Source: Chenopodium formosanum
Taxonomy: Eukaryota > Streptophyta > Magnoliopsida > Caryophyllales > Amaranthaceae
Length of the DNA: 64,000 nt
Direction: 5' to 3'
NCBI GenBank assembly: GCA_024500155.1
Contig: CM044869.1
Location: forward strand, 37,096,398-37,160,397
In this document: one piece after another, positions 23,252 through 34,525 of the stretch
How positions within the stretch are numbered: the first letter of the stretch is position 1
Layout of the letters: every line of letters starts with the position of its first letter
Position numbers and translations under genes: made by a program
The notes under the pieces: generated by a model
Databases searched by the model: none
Seen by the model: only the letters and a program-made list of their open reading frames with translations
Told to the model about the DNA's origin: nothing

Positions 23252-24731
23252 CACTAGGTGAAAAAACAAAATTGACACCGGTTCAAAACCCCTCAATGCC
23301 ACCGGTTTGAACCGGTGGCAAAACTTGGAATTGGCACCAGTTAACCGGTGCCAAAAAAGCCCAAAAAAAATTAATTCAATGTTTTTGGCACCGGTTAAAG
23401 TGCCCAAAAAATAATTTTTTTTTTTTGTCTTTTTTCACTTATAATTAACTCGACTAAAATAAATAAGAACATCAAAATATAAATCGAATATCAATCAATA
23501 TAATCGAAAATTTACAATATATAATCCAAAAAAAATTACAATATAGATCAATAAAATAGATCAATTACAACATATAAATCAAAAAAAAAATTGCAATATA
23601 AATCAAAAAAAAAATTTACAACATCACAATCAAAAAGCCCATAGAACATCTAAATCAATATTCTTGCATCTTGATTCTTCGATTTAAGATCTAAATCAAT
23701 ATACCTGCACTAATTAAAACAAAAAAATAAATTGATTAAAATAAATTAGCTACGAAAAAAATATAAAAAAAAACCCCAGAAAATAAATAAAAAATCAGTT
23801 CAAAACCCAGAAAATAAAAAAAATCGAATTAAAATCGATTAAAATAAAAAAAAATGGATTAAAATAAAATCAAAAATCAGTTAAAAACCCATAATATAAA
23901 AAAAATTGAATTAAAATCGATGAAAATAAAAAAAATGATTAAAATAAGTTAAAAACCCAGAAAATAAAAAAAAAATCAAATTAAAATAACTTAAAAAATC
24001 GATTAAAACAAACCAGAAATCGAAAATCAGTTAAAAACTCAGAAAATAAAAAAAACGAATTAAAATCGATTAAAATAAAAAAAAATCGATTAAAAAATCG
24101 ATTAAAATAAAAAAAAATCGAATTAAAATCAAGAAATTAAACCCAGAAAAATCAATTAATTAAACCCAGAAAAATCAAGAAATTAAACCTAGAAAAATCA
24201 AGAAATTATACCCTAACCTCGAATAATTCTGGATTAAACCCAACCTTGCTCATGCATGTGTTCGTGGTGGTCTTGGTGGTGGTGGAAAAGTCGGTGTTGC
24301 ATGTGAAAGTGGTGTTCTTCGTGGCGGTCTTCGAATGAAAGAAAGGAGGAGGACACGAGGGAGAAGGAGACGAGGGAGAAGGAGATCGAGATGAGAAAGA
24401 GGAGGAGATGAGAAACAGAAGGGAGAACAGGAGACGAGGAGTAGGAGAAGGAAAGAGGAGGAGAGGAGAGATAAAGAGTGCGGCAGAGAGAGAGGAGAGT
24501 TAGGGTTGGGGGGTATAAAAGGGTCGGGTTTTTTTTTAATAACTAATGGCACCGGTTCACATTCGCACTGGTTCAAACCGGTGCGCTATATGTTTTTGCC
24601 ACCGGTTTGAACTAAACCAGTGCCATTATTCCTGGTTCATTTGCCCGCCCATTTTTTAGCCTATTTTTGCCATCGGTTTGGACTGAACCCGTGGCAATTA
24701 AGGGGTGCCTTTTTGCTTTGTTCTACTAGTG
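23252..24731. mobile_element. CACTA-1: non-autonomous CACTA (En/Spm) transposon, 1,480 bp
   Basis: It begins CACTAGGTGAAAAAAC and ends (complement) CACTAGTAGAACAAAGC. Both subterminal regions carry many copies of a CACCGGTT-type motif, direct and inverted, including a 22-base palindrome at 23298-23319. In known CACTA elements such motifs bind the transposase. The interior is A-rich, with a degenerate repeat of GATTAAAATAAAAAAA (about 23740-24190). A 108-codon frame at 24250-24576 is compositionally biased and probably not a gene. No transposase domain, so it would need one in trans. Confidence 0.93.
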
Positions 24732-25334
24732 ATCCAATCATCCTCTTAGATTTATCCCTGTAGATCTTGATCCCTAAAATGTACTGAGCCTCTCTCAAGT
24801 ATTTTATTGAAAAACATTTTCCAAGTCAGGCCTTTACACACACTAGCATCGGAATACTATTTCTAATGAACAATATGTCATCAACATAAGACTAGGAAGG
24901 CGATGTCACTCCCACTGACCTTCTTGTAAACACAAGACTCATCTGGATTCTTGATGAAACCGAACGTACTGATGGCTTCATCGAATCGCAAATTCCAACT
25001 TCTTTTAGCTTTCGTTAGCCCATAAATAGACTTTTTTAACTTGCATACCTTCCTAGCATTGTTTTGTTCGACAAAACCTTCTGGCTGTGTCATATACACA
25101 GTTTCTTCCAAAATTCCATTGAGGAAGGCAGTTTTGACGTCCATCTTCCATATTTCACAATTGTAATATGCAACAATCGCTAGGATGATCCGAATGGATT
25201 TAAGCATTGCGATAGGAGAAAAGGTTTTATCATAGTCAATACCATGAATTTTCTTGTAACCTCTTGCTACCAGTCTAGCTTTGTAAGTGAATACATTTCC
25301 ATCTTTGTCAGTTTTCAATTTAAAAATCCACTTG
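24732..25334 (-). pseudogene. Ty1/copia reverse transcriptase (5' part) of element G
   Basis: The frame at 24881-25334 reads W-I-F-K-L-K-T-D-K-D-G-N-V, Y-K-A-R-L-V-A-R, M-D-V-K-T-A-F-L-N-G and R-F-D-E-A-I-S. Against element F it lacks two bases at about 24889, exactly at the start of the Y-V-D-D active site, so the frame shifts there. Upstream, coding sequence stops at 25334 and an E-family LTR piece begins, so gag, integrase and part of RT are lost. Codons above 25334 in this open frame belong to that LTR. Confidence 0.88.
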
Positions 25335-25598
25335 TTGGGTTTCAATGAGTCTAACTCACCGCGGAAATAAAACCCGAGCCCAAGGAATACCCACAATTAA
25401 TATAACTAAAGACATAAATAACAAGATTAAGGAAAAGACTAAATTACCCTTGAAGCGTGCTTCCCTCGACCACTGGAGCTCTTTCTTGAGAAAGCCAAAT
25501 CTCACAAAGAGCGATGACCTCCAATGGTATCCACCCATAACGGGACCCGACCAGTCTGCTACTTGGAGGATAGCCAAGTCTTACCAAAAAGACTACTC
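25335..25598 (-). repeat. Truncated LTR of the E family
   Basis: Starting TGTTGGGTTTCAATGAG, it aligns by eye with the first ~260 bp of the element E LTRs (27261 and 32164), including AACTCACCGCGG and the GACCTCCAA block. It stops at about 25598, where gypsy fragment D2 begins. If F, G and E are one copia family, as their shared leader suggests, this is the 5' LTR remnant of G, fused to its RT by a deletion. Confidence 0.75.
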
Positions 25599-27260
25599 GA
25601 AGTGGCAATGGCTTTAACCCTCTAAGATATATAATCAACGGCGACAAGTATATAATGATTCCCTCTTGAAGAAGGGAACGGTCCCATGTAATCAACACCC
25701 CAAACATCAAAAATTTCGACTTCCAATATTCCTGTTTAAAGCATCTCATACTGCCGCGAGATGTTGCCAATCCTCTGGCAAGAGTCACAAGCTTGCACAA
25801 AAGTGTTAGCATCCTTTAATATAGTGGGCCAATAAAAACCTGACTCATTAATCTTAGCCACCATTTTGGTAGGACCATGATGTACTCTATAAGGTGAGTT
25901 GTGGCAACTAGTGAAAATGCCGTGAACTTCCCATTCGGGAACACACCTGCGAAAAAATCCATCTGCACACTCACGAAACAAAAAAGGATCATCCCAAAAA
26001 TAATGTTTAACATCATAAAGGAGCTTATTTTTCTGTTGGTAGGACAAGTCAGGTTGTAGAGTACCACCCACCAAATAATTAGCATAATCAGCATACCAAG
26101 GGTGTTGCTCTACAACTGCATACAAGTGGTCATCAGGGAAAGAATAATCTATAGGAAGAGAATCCTTACCCCCATCATACCTAATACGTGACAAGTGGTC
26201 TGCCACAACGTTCTCTGTACCTTTCTTTTCCTTATTCTCCACATCAAAGTCTTGGAGCAAGAGAACCCAACGGAGGAGCCTAGGCTTTGATTCCGCCATG
26301 GCTATTAAGTACTTCAAAGCTGCATGGTCAGTAAATACAATAACTTTAGAACTAACTAGATATGATCAAAATTTTTCTAAAGCATAAATCACAGCAAGAA
26401 ACTCCTTCTCCGTAGTGGCATAGTTGACTTGGCTTCATCCAAAGTTTTACTTGCATAATAAATAGCATGCAAAACTTTGTTCTTTCTTTGTCCTAGCACG
26501 GCTCCTAATGCAAAATCACTTGCATCACACATAATCTCGAAAGGAAGATTCCAATCGGGTGCACATATGATGGGTGCCGATATCAAATCCTGCTTAATCT
26601 TGTTAAAAGCCTCAAGACACTCGTCAGTAAATCAAATGGGGCATCCTTGAGTAAAAGGTGGGTTAGCGGTTTAGCAATTTTAGAAAAATCTTTGATACAG
26701 CGATGATAAAACCCCGCATGACTTAAGAAACTTCTAACCCCCTTAACATTAACTGGAGGAGGCAATTTCTCAATCACATAAATCTTAGCCTTATCTACCT
26801 ATATACCCTTATCAGTTACAATATGACCAAGGACTACTCCTTTTGTCACCATAAAGTGATACTTCTCCCAATTTAAAACCAAGTTGCATTCTTCACATCT
26901 TTTCAAAATTTTAGCGAGATTTACAAGGCATGCATGACCCATACACACTAAAATCATCCACAAATACTTCCTTGACAGACTCTATGAAATCAGAAAAAAT
27001 ACTCATCATGCAACGTTAAAAGGTAGCAAGGGAATTACGTAAACCAAAAGGCATTCTACGATGTGCAAAAGTACCATACGGACATGTAAATGTAGTCTTT
27101 TCTTGATCTTCGAGGTGAATTGGAATTTGAAAAAAATCCCGAATACCCATCCAAAAAACAAAAGAAGTTATGATTAGCTAACCTCTCAAGCATTTGATCA
27201 ATAAAAGGGAGGGGGAAGTTGTCCTTTTTATTGGCGATATTTAATCTACGATAATCTATG
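25599..27260 (-). pseudogene. D2, left part: RT, RNase H and integrase N-terminus of an Athila-like element
   Basis: From 27260 downward: RT with E-V-F-V-D-D-F-S (a V-D-D variant of the active site), thumb P-P-P-V-N-V-K-G-V, RNase H with M-C-D-A-S and Y-Y-A-S-K-T-L-D-E, then D-H-L-S-R-I. The integrase zinc finger follows (H-x-G-P-T-K, then C-D-S-C-Q-R). It ends at about 25599 just after the first catalytic Asp (A-V-D-Y). Several shifts break it (about 26310-26450, 26583, 26780-27000). It keeps an RNase H segment that element D lacks. Its upstream part is at 33270-34525. Confidence 0.87.
27256..27260. repeat. Target-site duplication of element E, left copy
   Basis: CTATG lies at 27256-27260 and again at 33270-33274, right after the element. 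The gypsy RT reads through when E and one CTATG are removed, as in element D at about 41785. Confidence 0.92.
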
Positions 27261-27960
27261 TGTTGGATTTCAATGAGTCCAACTCACCGCCGAAGAAAAT
27301 CCGAGCCAAGACCATACTCACAATTAACATAATAACAAGACATAATTAACTTAATCAAAAAGAATCAAGGAAAGATTAATACCTTTGACGTGTGCTTCGC
27401 TCACTACAAGAGCTCTTACTTCAGAAAGCTTTTAGCTTCACTCGCACGAAGACCTCCAACGGAAGTCCACCTGCAACACGATCCCGACAAAGGTCCAATG
27501 CTTAGAGGTTAGCTAAGCCCGACCTAATACTCGAGTAATTATATGTGTTTAAAGGTTTTCTTAATGGAGATGCCTTTTCTAATATCTTACTCAAGTGAAC
27601 AATCCCAAGGTATGCCTTGTCTATTTATAATGAGTGTTTCCTTGTGAATTCCACTCATCTTTCAATGTGGGACTTTTTCACAAAAAGATCCCACATGGAA
27701 AGAATGTTGAACTCAATCCTTAGTTAAATAAACCAAGGAATAACAAAGTAACAAGTGTCACATGGTTAGGTGAGGACCACTTGCTCACTTGCTCCCCAAG
27801 GCAACTCACATGCATTGTGATTTAACCATGTGTCACCCAACCTTGAGCCCCATGTTGGGCTCGGTTGGGCCGCCACATGGAGGCTGCCCACGTGGCATGA
27901 CACGTATGCTGCAACATGGCGTGCTGCCATGTGCGCTGTGATCACTTGACCTCACTTGAG
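27261..27960 (-). repeat. 3' LTR of element E, recognisable part
   Basis: Matches 32164-32870 closely, including the CCACATGG and ATGTGGGAC blocks and a TATA-like TTATAAATAG near 27627. Past about 27960 the match is lost. A weaker resemblance (CACTTGACCTCACTT with CATTTGACCTCACTA) suggests an internal deletion of roughly 300 bp, the LTR perhaps ending near 28013. Confidence 0.75.
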
Positions 27961-29430
27961 CTATCTTAGCCTTTAATGAGCCATTAAGCTCCAACTGAAC
28001 CACCTATCTATAACTTAATATGGTGTCCTTTCTTAGCTATGACATTTTGTTTAGTGTAACATTATTCATTTGTGAAAATCTTTAAGAACTTTATAGGAAG
28101 GGATGTGATCCATCATTGTTCGAGTCATTTTTAAATGGCATCGAGGTCTCTATGAAGACACACTACGTTCTTTGTGGAGGTATTTATGAAAATTTCAATT
28201 TCATAACTTTGTGATGGTCACGCTTGGCTCAAGCAAACATCGCTCGATCTTGACGTTTTGATATCTTGCCAAGTCGATTCCGTACTTCATTGAACTATTA
28301 ATCTATTCAAGGTCTAGTTTGTTCACATTTGATGAATATAGCCATATTCTTTTAAATTCTTCGTGAAACGTTGAAGTAATTGAATCTTCTTTAGCTTTCG
28401 GAGTCAATTGTCTATACTAAGAACAATAGCTCTTTACTTTATTGGTTTTTAATAAGTAAGACTTGCTTGTCTTAGAACGATTCTGAATCGATCAACTGTC
28501 AAGAGCCTATATAGCCTTGAGTATGTTCTTGTTAATATGACATTTGCTAAAGATGTTCGAAACACAAATCATGCCTATGATTTGAACTTTGTGAGTTTTC
28601 ATGTTAGGGAAATGTTTCTTTATAATCAAGCATTCTTAACTCATGGTTTAAACAACCATGCCATTCAAATAAATTTGCAACTATTGCTCTTTACATTGAA
28701 TGTGAGTCTTTCCGTGTGTTAACGGATTGTTTGCTGATTATGGAACACATTAACCATTTATTTATTCCAGCCTAAGCTTAAAAGGTTTTTAAACAAAGCA
28801 TACGACCTTACAATTAATGTAGCTCTTCTTGCTTCATTCTAAGATTTTAAGTCAATAACTTAGCTTATCTTCAATAGTTTGAGGTCACTTTCAAAGTGTA
28901 ATACTCAAGTAGTATCTGATACTTGTGAAGATTATAACTTGCTAAATTAGAATAACAAGAACTCTTTAGCAAAAATGGAATCCTATTCCTTTTATTTGTT
29001 CCTCGTTTCCTATAACTCTTATCATACTTTATCTCATAATCTTTCATAATCATTTCTTTAAGACTCTTTTACTTTTATACTTTGTTAGGCATAATTAAGC
29101 ATCTAATGCGCCGTTTAACAAAGTTCCATCTTTTCCTTTGATTCCTACTTGAATTAATACATCAATGAGTTGTACTCACCAGCGTATAAAGCGAAAAGAT
29201 ATATTGGTTGTCAAGCATTGACAATTTTTTAGTTTCCAACTCAATACTTCATGTTTATCAAAACTAGCTATTATTTTGAATACATGATGTCCAACCGTCC
29301 TTTCGGACTTATAAAAGTCATTTGTGAGAATTGTATTTTAGAAATGTCTTTCCTTTCTTTGAGAACTATTCTCAAAGATTTCCTTTCCCAATCATGGAAA
29401 ACAATATAGTTTGTTTTGGAATTCTACTAA
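27961..29430. other. Interior of element E, 3' part, nothing recognisable
   Basis: AT-rich sequence with stops in all frames at short intervals. Two ORFs of about 60 codons have no motif I recognise. In an autonomous relative, gag and pol would sit here. I see no polypurine tract that clearly touches the LTR. Confidence 0.5.
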
Positions 29431-32150
29431 TATAAGTGCAAAGTATAACCATTTATTAAGAAAAGAACATAATAAGTTTGAAATTTAAAAGCATTCATGC
29501 AAAATTTCAATCTTATTAAGCGTCTTATCCACGCATTAAATTTGTCCCCATTTGGCGAGAATATGGCGATTCCAAGATCCAAAGATGCAATGAGTGGTTA
29601 AGCATGCTTTGGCTTGTCTTAACACTCAATCTTCTAAGGTAAGCAACTCTTTGCTAATGACTCCAAGCCACTCTTGGTTAGATAAATCGTCGCGTCTAAT
29701 GCTCACTCAACAACTTATCCCCTTTACCACGACATGTTAGGACTCCATCACTCATATCTTTGAGTATAACCAAAACCAACATGTATGCGATGTCTTGCTT
29801 TGGCAAACCCATCATCATACCTTATGTATCCTAGGGATTAATAGTGATGCCTCGATTTGGCGTAGCCCATCACTACTCTCAATAGATCGATAAGTGTTGT
29901 TTTGGAATGGCAAATTTTACTCAATATTTTAAGGTCCTAGGGTTTCTATGTTGGTTGATTTAAGTGAACTTAATTAATCATCCCAACATTAGAAATCCTA
30001 AACATGCATCTAACATGTTGGTTGATTTAAGTGAACTTAATTAATCATCCCAACATTAGAAATCCGAAACATGCATCTGACATATAAATCACACATATAT
30101 ATAATCATAAATATATATATCGAAAACATAAATAAAGATGCATTTGGCAACTAGCATGACCCCTTGAGTCTTCAAGTCTTCAACATCCCAACATTAGAAA
30201 TATGAAACATGCATCTGACATATAAATCACACACATATATAATCATAAATATATATATCGAAAACATAAATAAAGATGCATTGGCAACTAGCATGACCCC
30301 TTGAGTCTTCAAGTCTTCAAGGGACAGCTTTTGCAACTTCATGGCTTCGTCTTCCAAGAACCTCCGTCTTCAAGACATTACCATAATTATGCAAATAATA
30401 GTATCTACGATTAGGAATAATCTAAATATTAAGGTACAAAAATACTTAACGGTTCGCATACCGTATTTAGATTTACAAAAATATATCACGGATCACAGTC
30501 CGTATTTTCTATCCTAATCGGGCCCCACTTGTTGCCATTTTATAAAACCTGCGAGAGAATATACATTCCATTCATCCATTCACTATTTGTGAATGGCCCA
30601 TGCATTTAACAACGATAAACAAGTAACAATGCGCAAACAGGCAAAAACTAGTAACTAATTTAGGTCGTTAATCCAATTAACACGCTTAATTAAAACTAGT
30701 CAAAGTTGTTTAACCGATTATCTAATTTAGCGCAATTAAAAATGAAGCTCTCACTAAATTCCAGATCCATCTTAATTAATCCAATTAATTAAGTCGGTAT
30801 ACCCAAAACTTTAACAAAATTAAAATTTTGCCAATGTCGCTGAAAACCGAGGCCTAGCCTCAAAATTTAATTAAAATAATTAAAACCAAAATAATTAAAA
30901 CGGCAAAAGAACACAAAATTACGTAGTCCAAAATGTCTAAGTGCCTAGTACCAAGACTTGGAGTGCTCATTGCACTACATTGCTTCACAAGCAATGTCTA
31001 CACACACTAAACCCTATTAAGCACCAACATGAATAAATACATATATAGGCATGCCCCACAACATAAGGCTCGATCACGCGCAAGCAAGCCACGGGCAGCA
31101 GCCACGCACAGGCTGCACCACCTCGAGGCAGCCCCTTTGCAGCCACATGTGGGATGCTATGCAGCCCGGCTCGCCAAGGGATGCTTTTTCCTCGATTTTC
31201 GTGTAATATCCCCTAGTTTTAACCCAAATTTTGTGTGACTAAATAATTAATTCCAAATTAATTTTAGAATTAATAAATGAGCCAAAAATGAAAAATTATT
31301 ACAAGTCCAACTTAAATAAAAATTCATCAAGGTGCATATAACCAAAATTATTTCAAGGAACCATTCTTTAGTAAAATTGGTTTAACTTGGTGCAACAAAA
31401 TGAACAAGGGGAGTTGGAATTATGAACACAAAATAAAGGGGATTTGGAATTATGAATAAAAATATTCAAATAAATTAATAACTCACTATTAATTAATTAA
31501 TTTAAATTAATCATGAATTTTTACAAAATAAAGCGAGGTTGGAATTATGAACACAAATATTCAAATAAAGATTCCAACTTTAACTTGTGAATCCTTGAAA
31601 AACTATATCTTCCAATATGAAGATAAATGAAATTTCTATCCCAAGATTCAAACTTTATGATTCCAATCAACTTAATACATGAAAAGTTCAACCAAAAATT
31701 CATGGAATTTAGCAACTCAAAGTTCAACCACTTAAAACAATTAAAGATTGGATCTTTAGTACTTAGAAGCCTCAAAGAACAAATTTTTCACATTTAATGC
31801 AATGAATTTGCAATTATGTGAAAATATAAACCAATCTTTCAAGCACCAATTACTACCAAGTAACCATGCTTAAAGAGGTTTAAAATGTAGAAACATTAAG
31901 GAAAGAACCGAATACATAACCACCATAAATATGCCATTAAGATTTAAGGTTAGAAAGACTTAAAAATTTTCGTCAAAACGAAAAATCCCTCAAAAAAGGC
32001 ATTTCTAGTCAAATTTTGGCCAAAAACACAGTTCTAATACGGGCTTAAAATATTAAAACCGAGCTACTAATCTAATTAGCAACATAAAACAAGAAAAATT
32101 AAGCCATAAAAACACCTTGAAAATTATGATTATAAAAATAAATGAGCAAG
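29431..32150 (-). other. Long leader of element E
   Basis: The part 29431-31210 aligns by eye with the leader of copia F (20340-21870). It contains a GC-rich block with GCAGCC repeats near 31060-31180, in the same place as the GC island of F. From 31211 to the primer site the sequence is AT-rich and not shared with F. No coding frame is supported. Confidence 0.6.
29950..30320. repeat. Stacked tandem duplications in the E leader (67 bp and 138 bp units)
   Basis: A 67 bp unit starting GTTGGTTGATTTAAGTG occurs at 29950 and 30017. Next, a 138 bp unit starting CATCCCAACATTAGAAAT occurs at 30046 and 30184, both copies including CTTGAGTCTTCAAGTCTTC. Copies are nearly identical, so both events are recent. 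The 60-codon frame at 30172-30357 comes from the second unit. Confidence 0.85.
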
Positions 32151-32162
32151 GCTCCGATACCG
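32151..32162 (-). other. Primer-binding site of element E
   Basis: The minus strand reads CGGTATCGGAGC one base inside the LTR edge. The complement of initiator tRNA-Met used by most copia elements is TGGTATCAGAGC; two bases differ. Confidence 0.7.
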
Positions 32163-32163
32163 C

Positions 32164-33269
32164 TGTTTGGTTTCGATGAGTCCAACTCACCGCGGAAGAA
32201 AACCCGAGCTAAGACCACACTCACAATTAATATAATCACAAGACATAATTAACTTAAACAACAAGAATTAAGGAAAGATTAATACCTTGGACGCGTGCTT
32301 TGCTCACTACAAGAGATCTTAGTTCGGAAAGCTTTTAGCTTGGCTCGCACGAAGACCTCCAACGGAAGTCCACCCACAACACAACCCTGACAAAGGTCCA
32401 ATGCTTTGAGGTTAGCTAAGCCCGACCTAATACTCGAGTAATTATATGTGTTTAATGGTTTTCTCCATGGAGATGCCTTTTCTAACACCTTACTCAAGTA
32501 AACAATTCCAAGGTATGCCTTGGCCATTTATAAGGAGTGCTTTCTTGTGACTTCCACTTATCTTTCAATGTGGGACTTTTTCACAAAAAGATCCCACATG
32601 GAAAGAATGTTGAATTCAATCCTTAATTAATTAAACCAAGGAATAACAAAGTAACATGTGTCACATGGTTAGGTGAAGACCACTTCCTCACTTGCTCCCC
32701 AAGGCAACTTACATGCATTGTGATCTAACCATGTGGCACCCAACCTTAATCCCCAAGTTTGGTTCGATTGGGCCGCCACCATGGTAGTTGCAAACGTGGC
32801 ACGCCGCCACTTGGTGGCTGCAATGTGACGCGCCACATGTGCTGCCATGTGCGCTGCCATGTGGCGCGTTTCTATTTGCATGCTTCCCTAGCCTTCGCAT
32901 GGCTAGGGTTTTTACTTGTTACTTACAGCATTTTCCCGTCTTGCCAATTCCTAAATTTTTGCTCGACTTTTGAGATTCGATTCCAACGCTCTAAGCTCGT
33001 AATCTGACATCTTTATTCACAATAATCGAGTGACTTATTAATTCCTTTCGGATTAATTCGTCGCGTTGGTTCGTTAGTTACTCGGGTGTTACCCGAAGGG
33101 TTCAACCAAGATTAAGCTGTAATATTAATTATACATTAATATAACTGATCGGACGCGGCCTCCACCTAGGCATTCCAATCATTTGACCTCACTAAATAAT
33201 TAGCTTTTTAATAATTCCGAACCCTCTATCGGAATAATACACTTGTTCGAAGCACACCATTCCTATCAC
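32164..33269 (-). repeat. 5' LTR of element E
   Basis: 1,106 bp from TGTTTGGTTTCG to CCTATCA. It has a TATA box on the minus strand (32526-32532) and, 230-340 bp upstream of it, a block of GCCACATGTGG-type motifs. A 12 bp perfect inverted repeat spans 32828-32839 and 32858-32869. Frames over this block reflect the repeats. Confidence 0.88.
32526..32532 (-). promoter_or_regulatory. TATA box of the E 5' LTR
   Basis: The minus strand reads TATAAAT within CTTATAAATGG. The left LTR has the same box near 27627. Confidence 0.6.
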
Positions 33270-34525
33270 TATGCACATACGCCATCCTGTAACAGTTCTA
33301 GTGGGAATCAATTCATTTTTAATCACAGTCTTCCCACCCTTTTTAGGAACCGCCTGAATAGGACTTACCCACTTTGTGTCAGAAATAAGATAGATAATAC
33401 CTGCATCAAGTAATTTCATAACCTTTTTCTTAACTACTTCCTGCATATTAGGATCAACCTCCTCTAGGGTTGAATACATGGCTTGTAGTTGTCCTCTAGA
33501 TGTATCCTGTTCATACAGAAATCAGGGCTAATACCCTTGAGATCATCAATATTGTACCTTATTGCCCTTTTGTGGGTTCGAAGAACCTCTAGAAAGTGGG
33601 AAATTTGTGGGTCATCAAGTGCAGTACTAATGATCACAAGGTATAGTTCCTGCTCATAAAAAAAACATATTTTAAATGAGAAATGAGAGGTTTTAAATCA
33701 AGTTTCTTGACCTCTGCAGGTTTTGATTCCTGAACTAATTTCACTACCTTCTTGCTCTCTATAGGATAAAGTTCTTCAATTACGAGAGCTTTTTCTATTG
33801 CGTCCACCTCTGTACTCCAAATACTCGCATTACCTGCATTTAATTCGCCACAAAGAATTTCCTCCAAGGGATCTCTTGCAAGTACCTTTGTAAGTTTTCT
33901 TCACAAATATCATCCATTATATCAATCACATCAATTAAACAACAGTTTTCCTCTAGCATAGGTCCTTTCAAAACCTTCCCTAAATTAAAAGTGATATTAT
34001 CATCTCCAACAGAAAGGGTTATTTTTCCATTTTGTACATCAATTATGGCTCCTGTAGTGTGGAGAAAAGGCCTACCTAATATAATGAGAATTTGTGTATC
34101 CTCAGCCATGTCTAAAACAACAAAATCTACAGGGATAAAAAATTTACCAACTCTGACAGGAACATCCTCTAAAATACCTAAGGGGTATTTAACAAAACGG
34201 TCTTCCATCTGTAAAGTAATGTTAGTAACTTTCAAATCACCCATATTAAGTTTAGAACACATAGATGATGGCATAACACTAACGCTAGCACCCAAATCAC
34301 ATAATGCTTTATCTATGAAGACATTACCAATATGACAAGGGATAGAAAAATTACCAGGATCCTTTAATTTAAGAGGGGATTTATTTTGCAATAAAGCACT
34401 ACATTCCTCTGTAAAAGCTACAATTTCTTTCTCATCAAGGCCCTTTTCCTAGTCAAGATATCATTCATTAATTTACCATATGCAGGGGCTTGAGGGATTA
34501 AATCAGTGAAATGAACTGTTACCTG
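33270..34525 (-). pseudogene. D2, right part: protease, linker and RT start of an Athila-like element
   Basis: The frame at 33840-34391 has A-L-C-D-L-G-A-S-V-S-V-M-P, the D-L-G-A protease site, then L-G-R-P-F-L. The linker is at 33634-33867 and the RT start (P-N-M-Q-E-V-V-K-K and P-K-K-G-G) at 33270-33479, cut at 33274 by element E. Residues of that frame beyond the cut belong to E. At 34525 the internal sequence switches to the middle of a D-type LTR. Element D reads on into gag at the matching place (about 43047). Confidence 0.87.

Larger units (their letters stand above)
27261..33269 (-). mobile_element. Element E: LTR retrotransposon without coding capacity (LARD-like), copia-related
   Basis: The element starts TGTTGGATTTC, ends CCATTCCTATCA and has a perfect 5 bp target duplication. 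The right LTR (32164-33269) is complete; the left copy matches it for about 700 bp. The primer site is of the initiator-tRNA-Met type. The interior shares the long leader of copia element F (29431-31210), but no gag or pol frame is visible in 4.2 kb. It fits a large non-autonomous derivative of the F/G copia family. The link is by homology seen by eye. Confidence 0.85.

Noticed and set aside
24250..24576. 108-codon minus-strand frame inside CACTA-1
   Set aside because: Made of Ser, Leu and Pro from GGAGA-type purine repeats; no motif and no start context. Likely compositional.
31029..33007. Plus- and minus-strand ORFs in the E leader and E LTR
   Set aside because: They follow GCAGCC, CACATG and GCCAC repeats, and the matching left LTR does not keep the frames.
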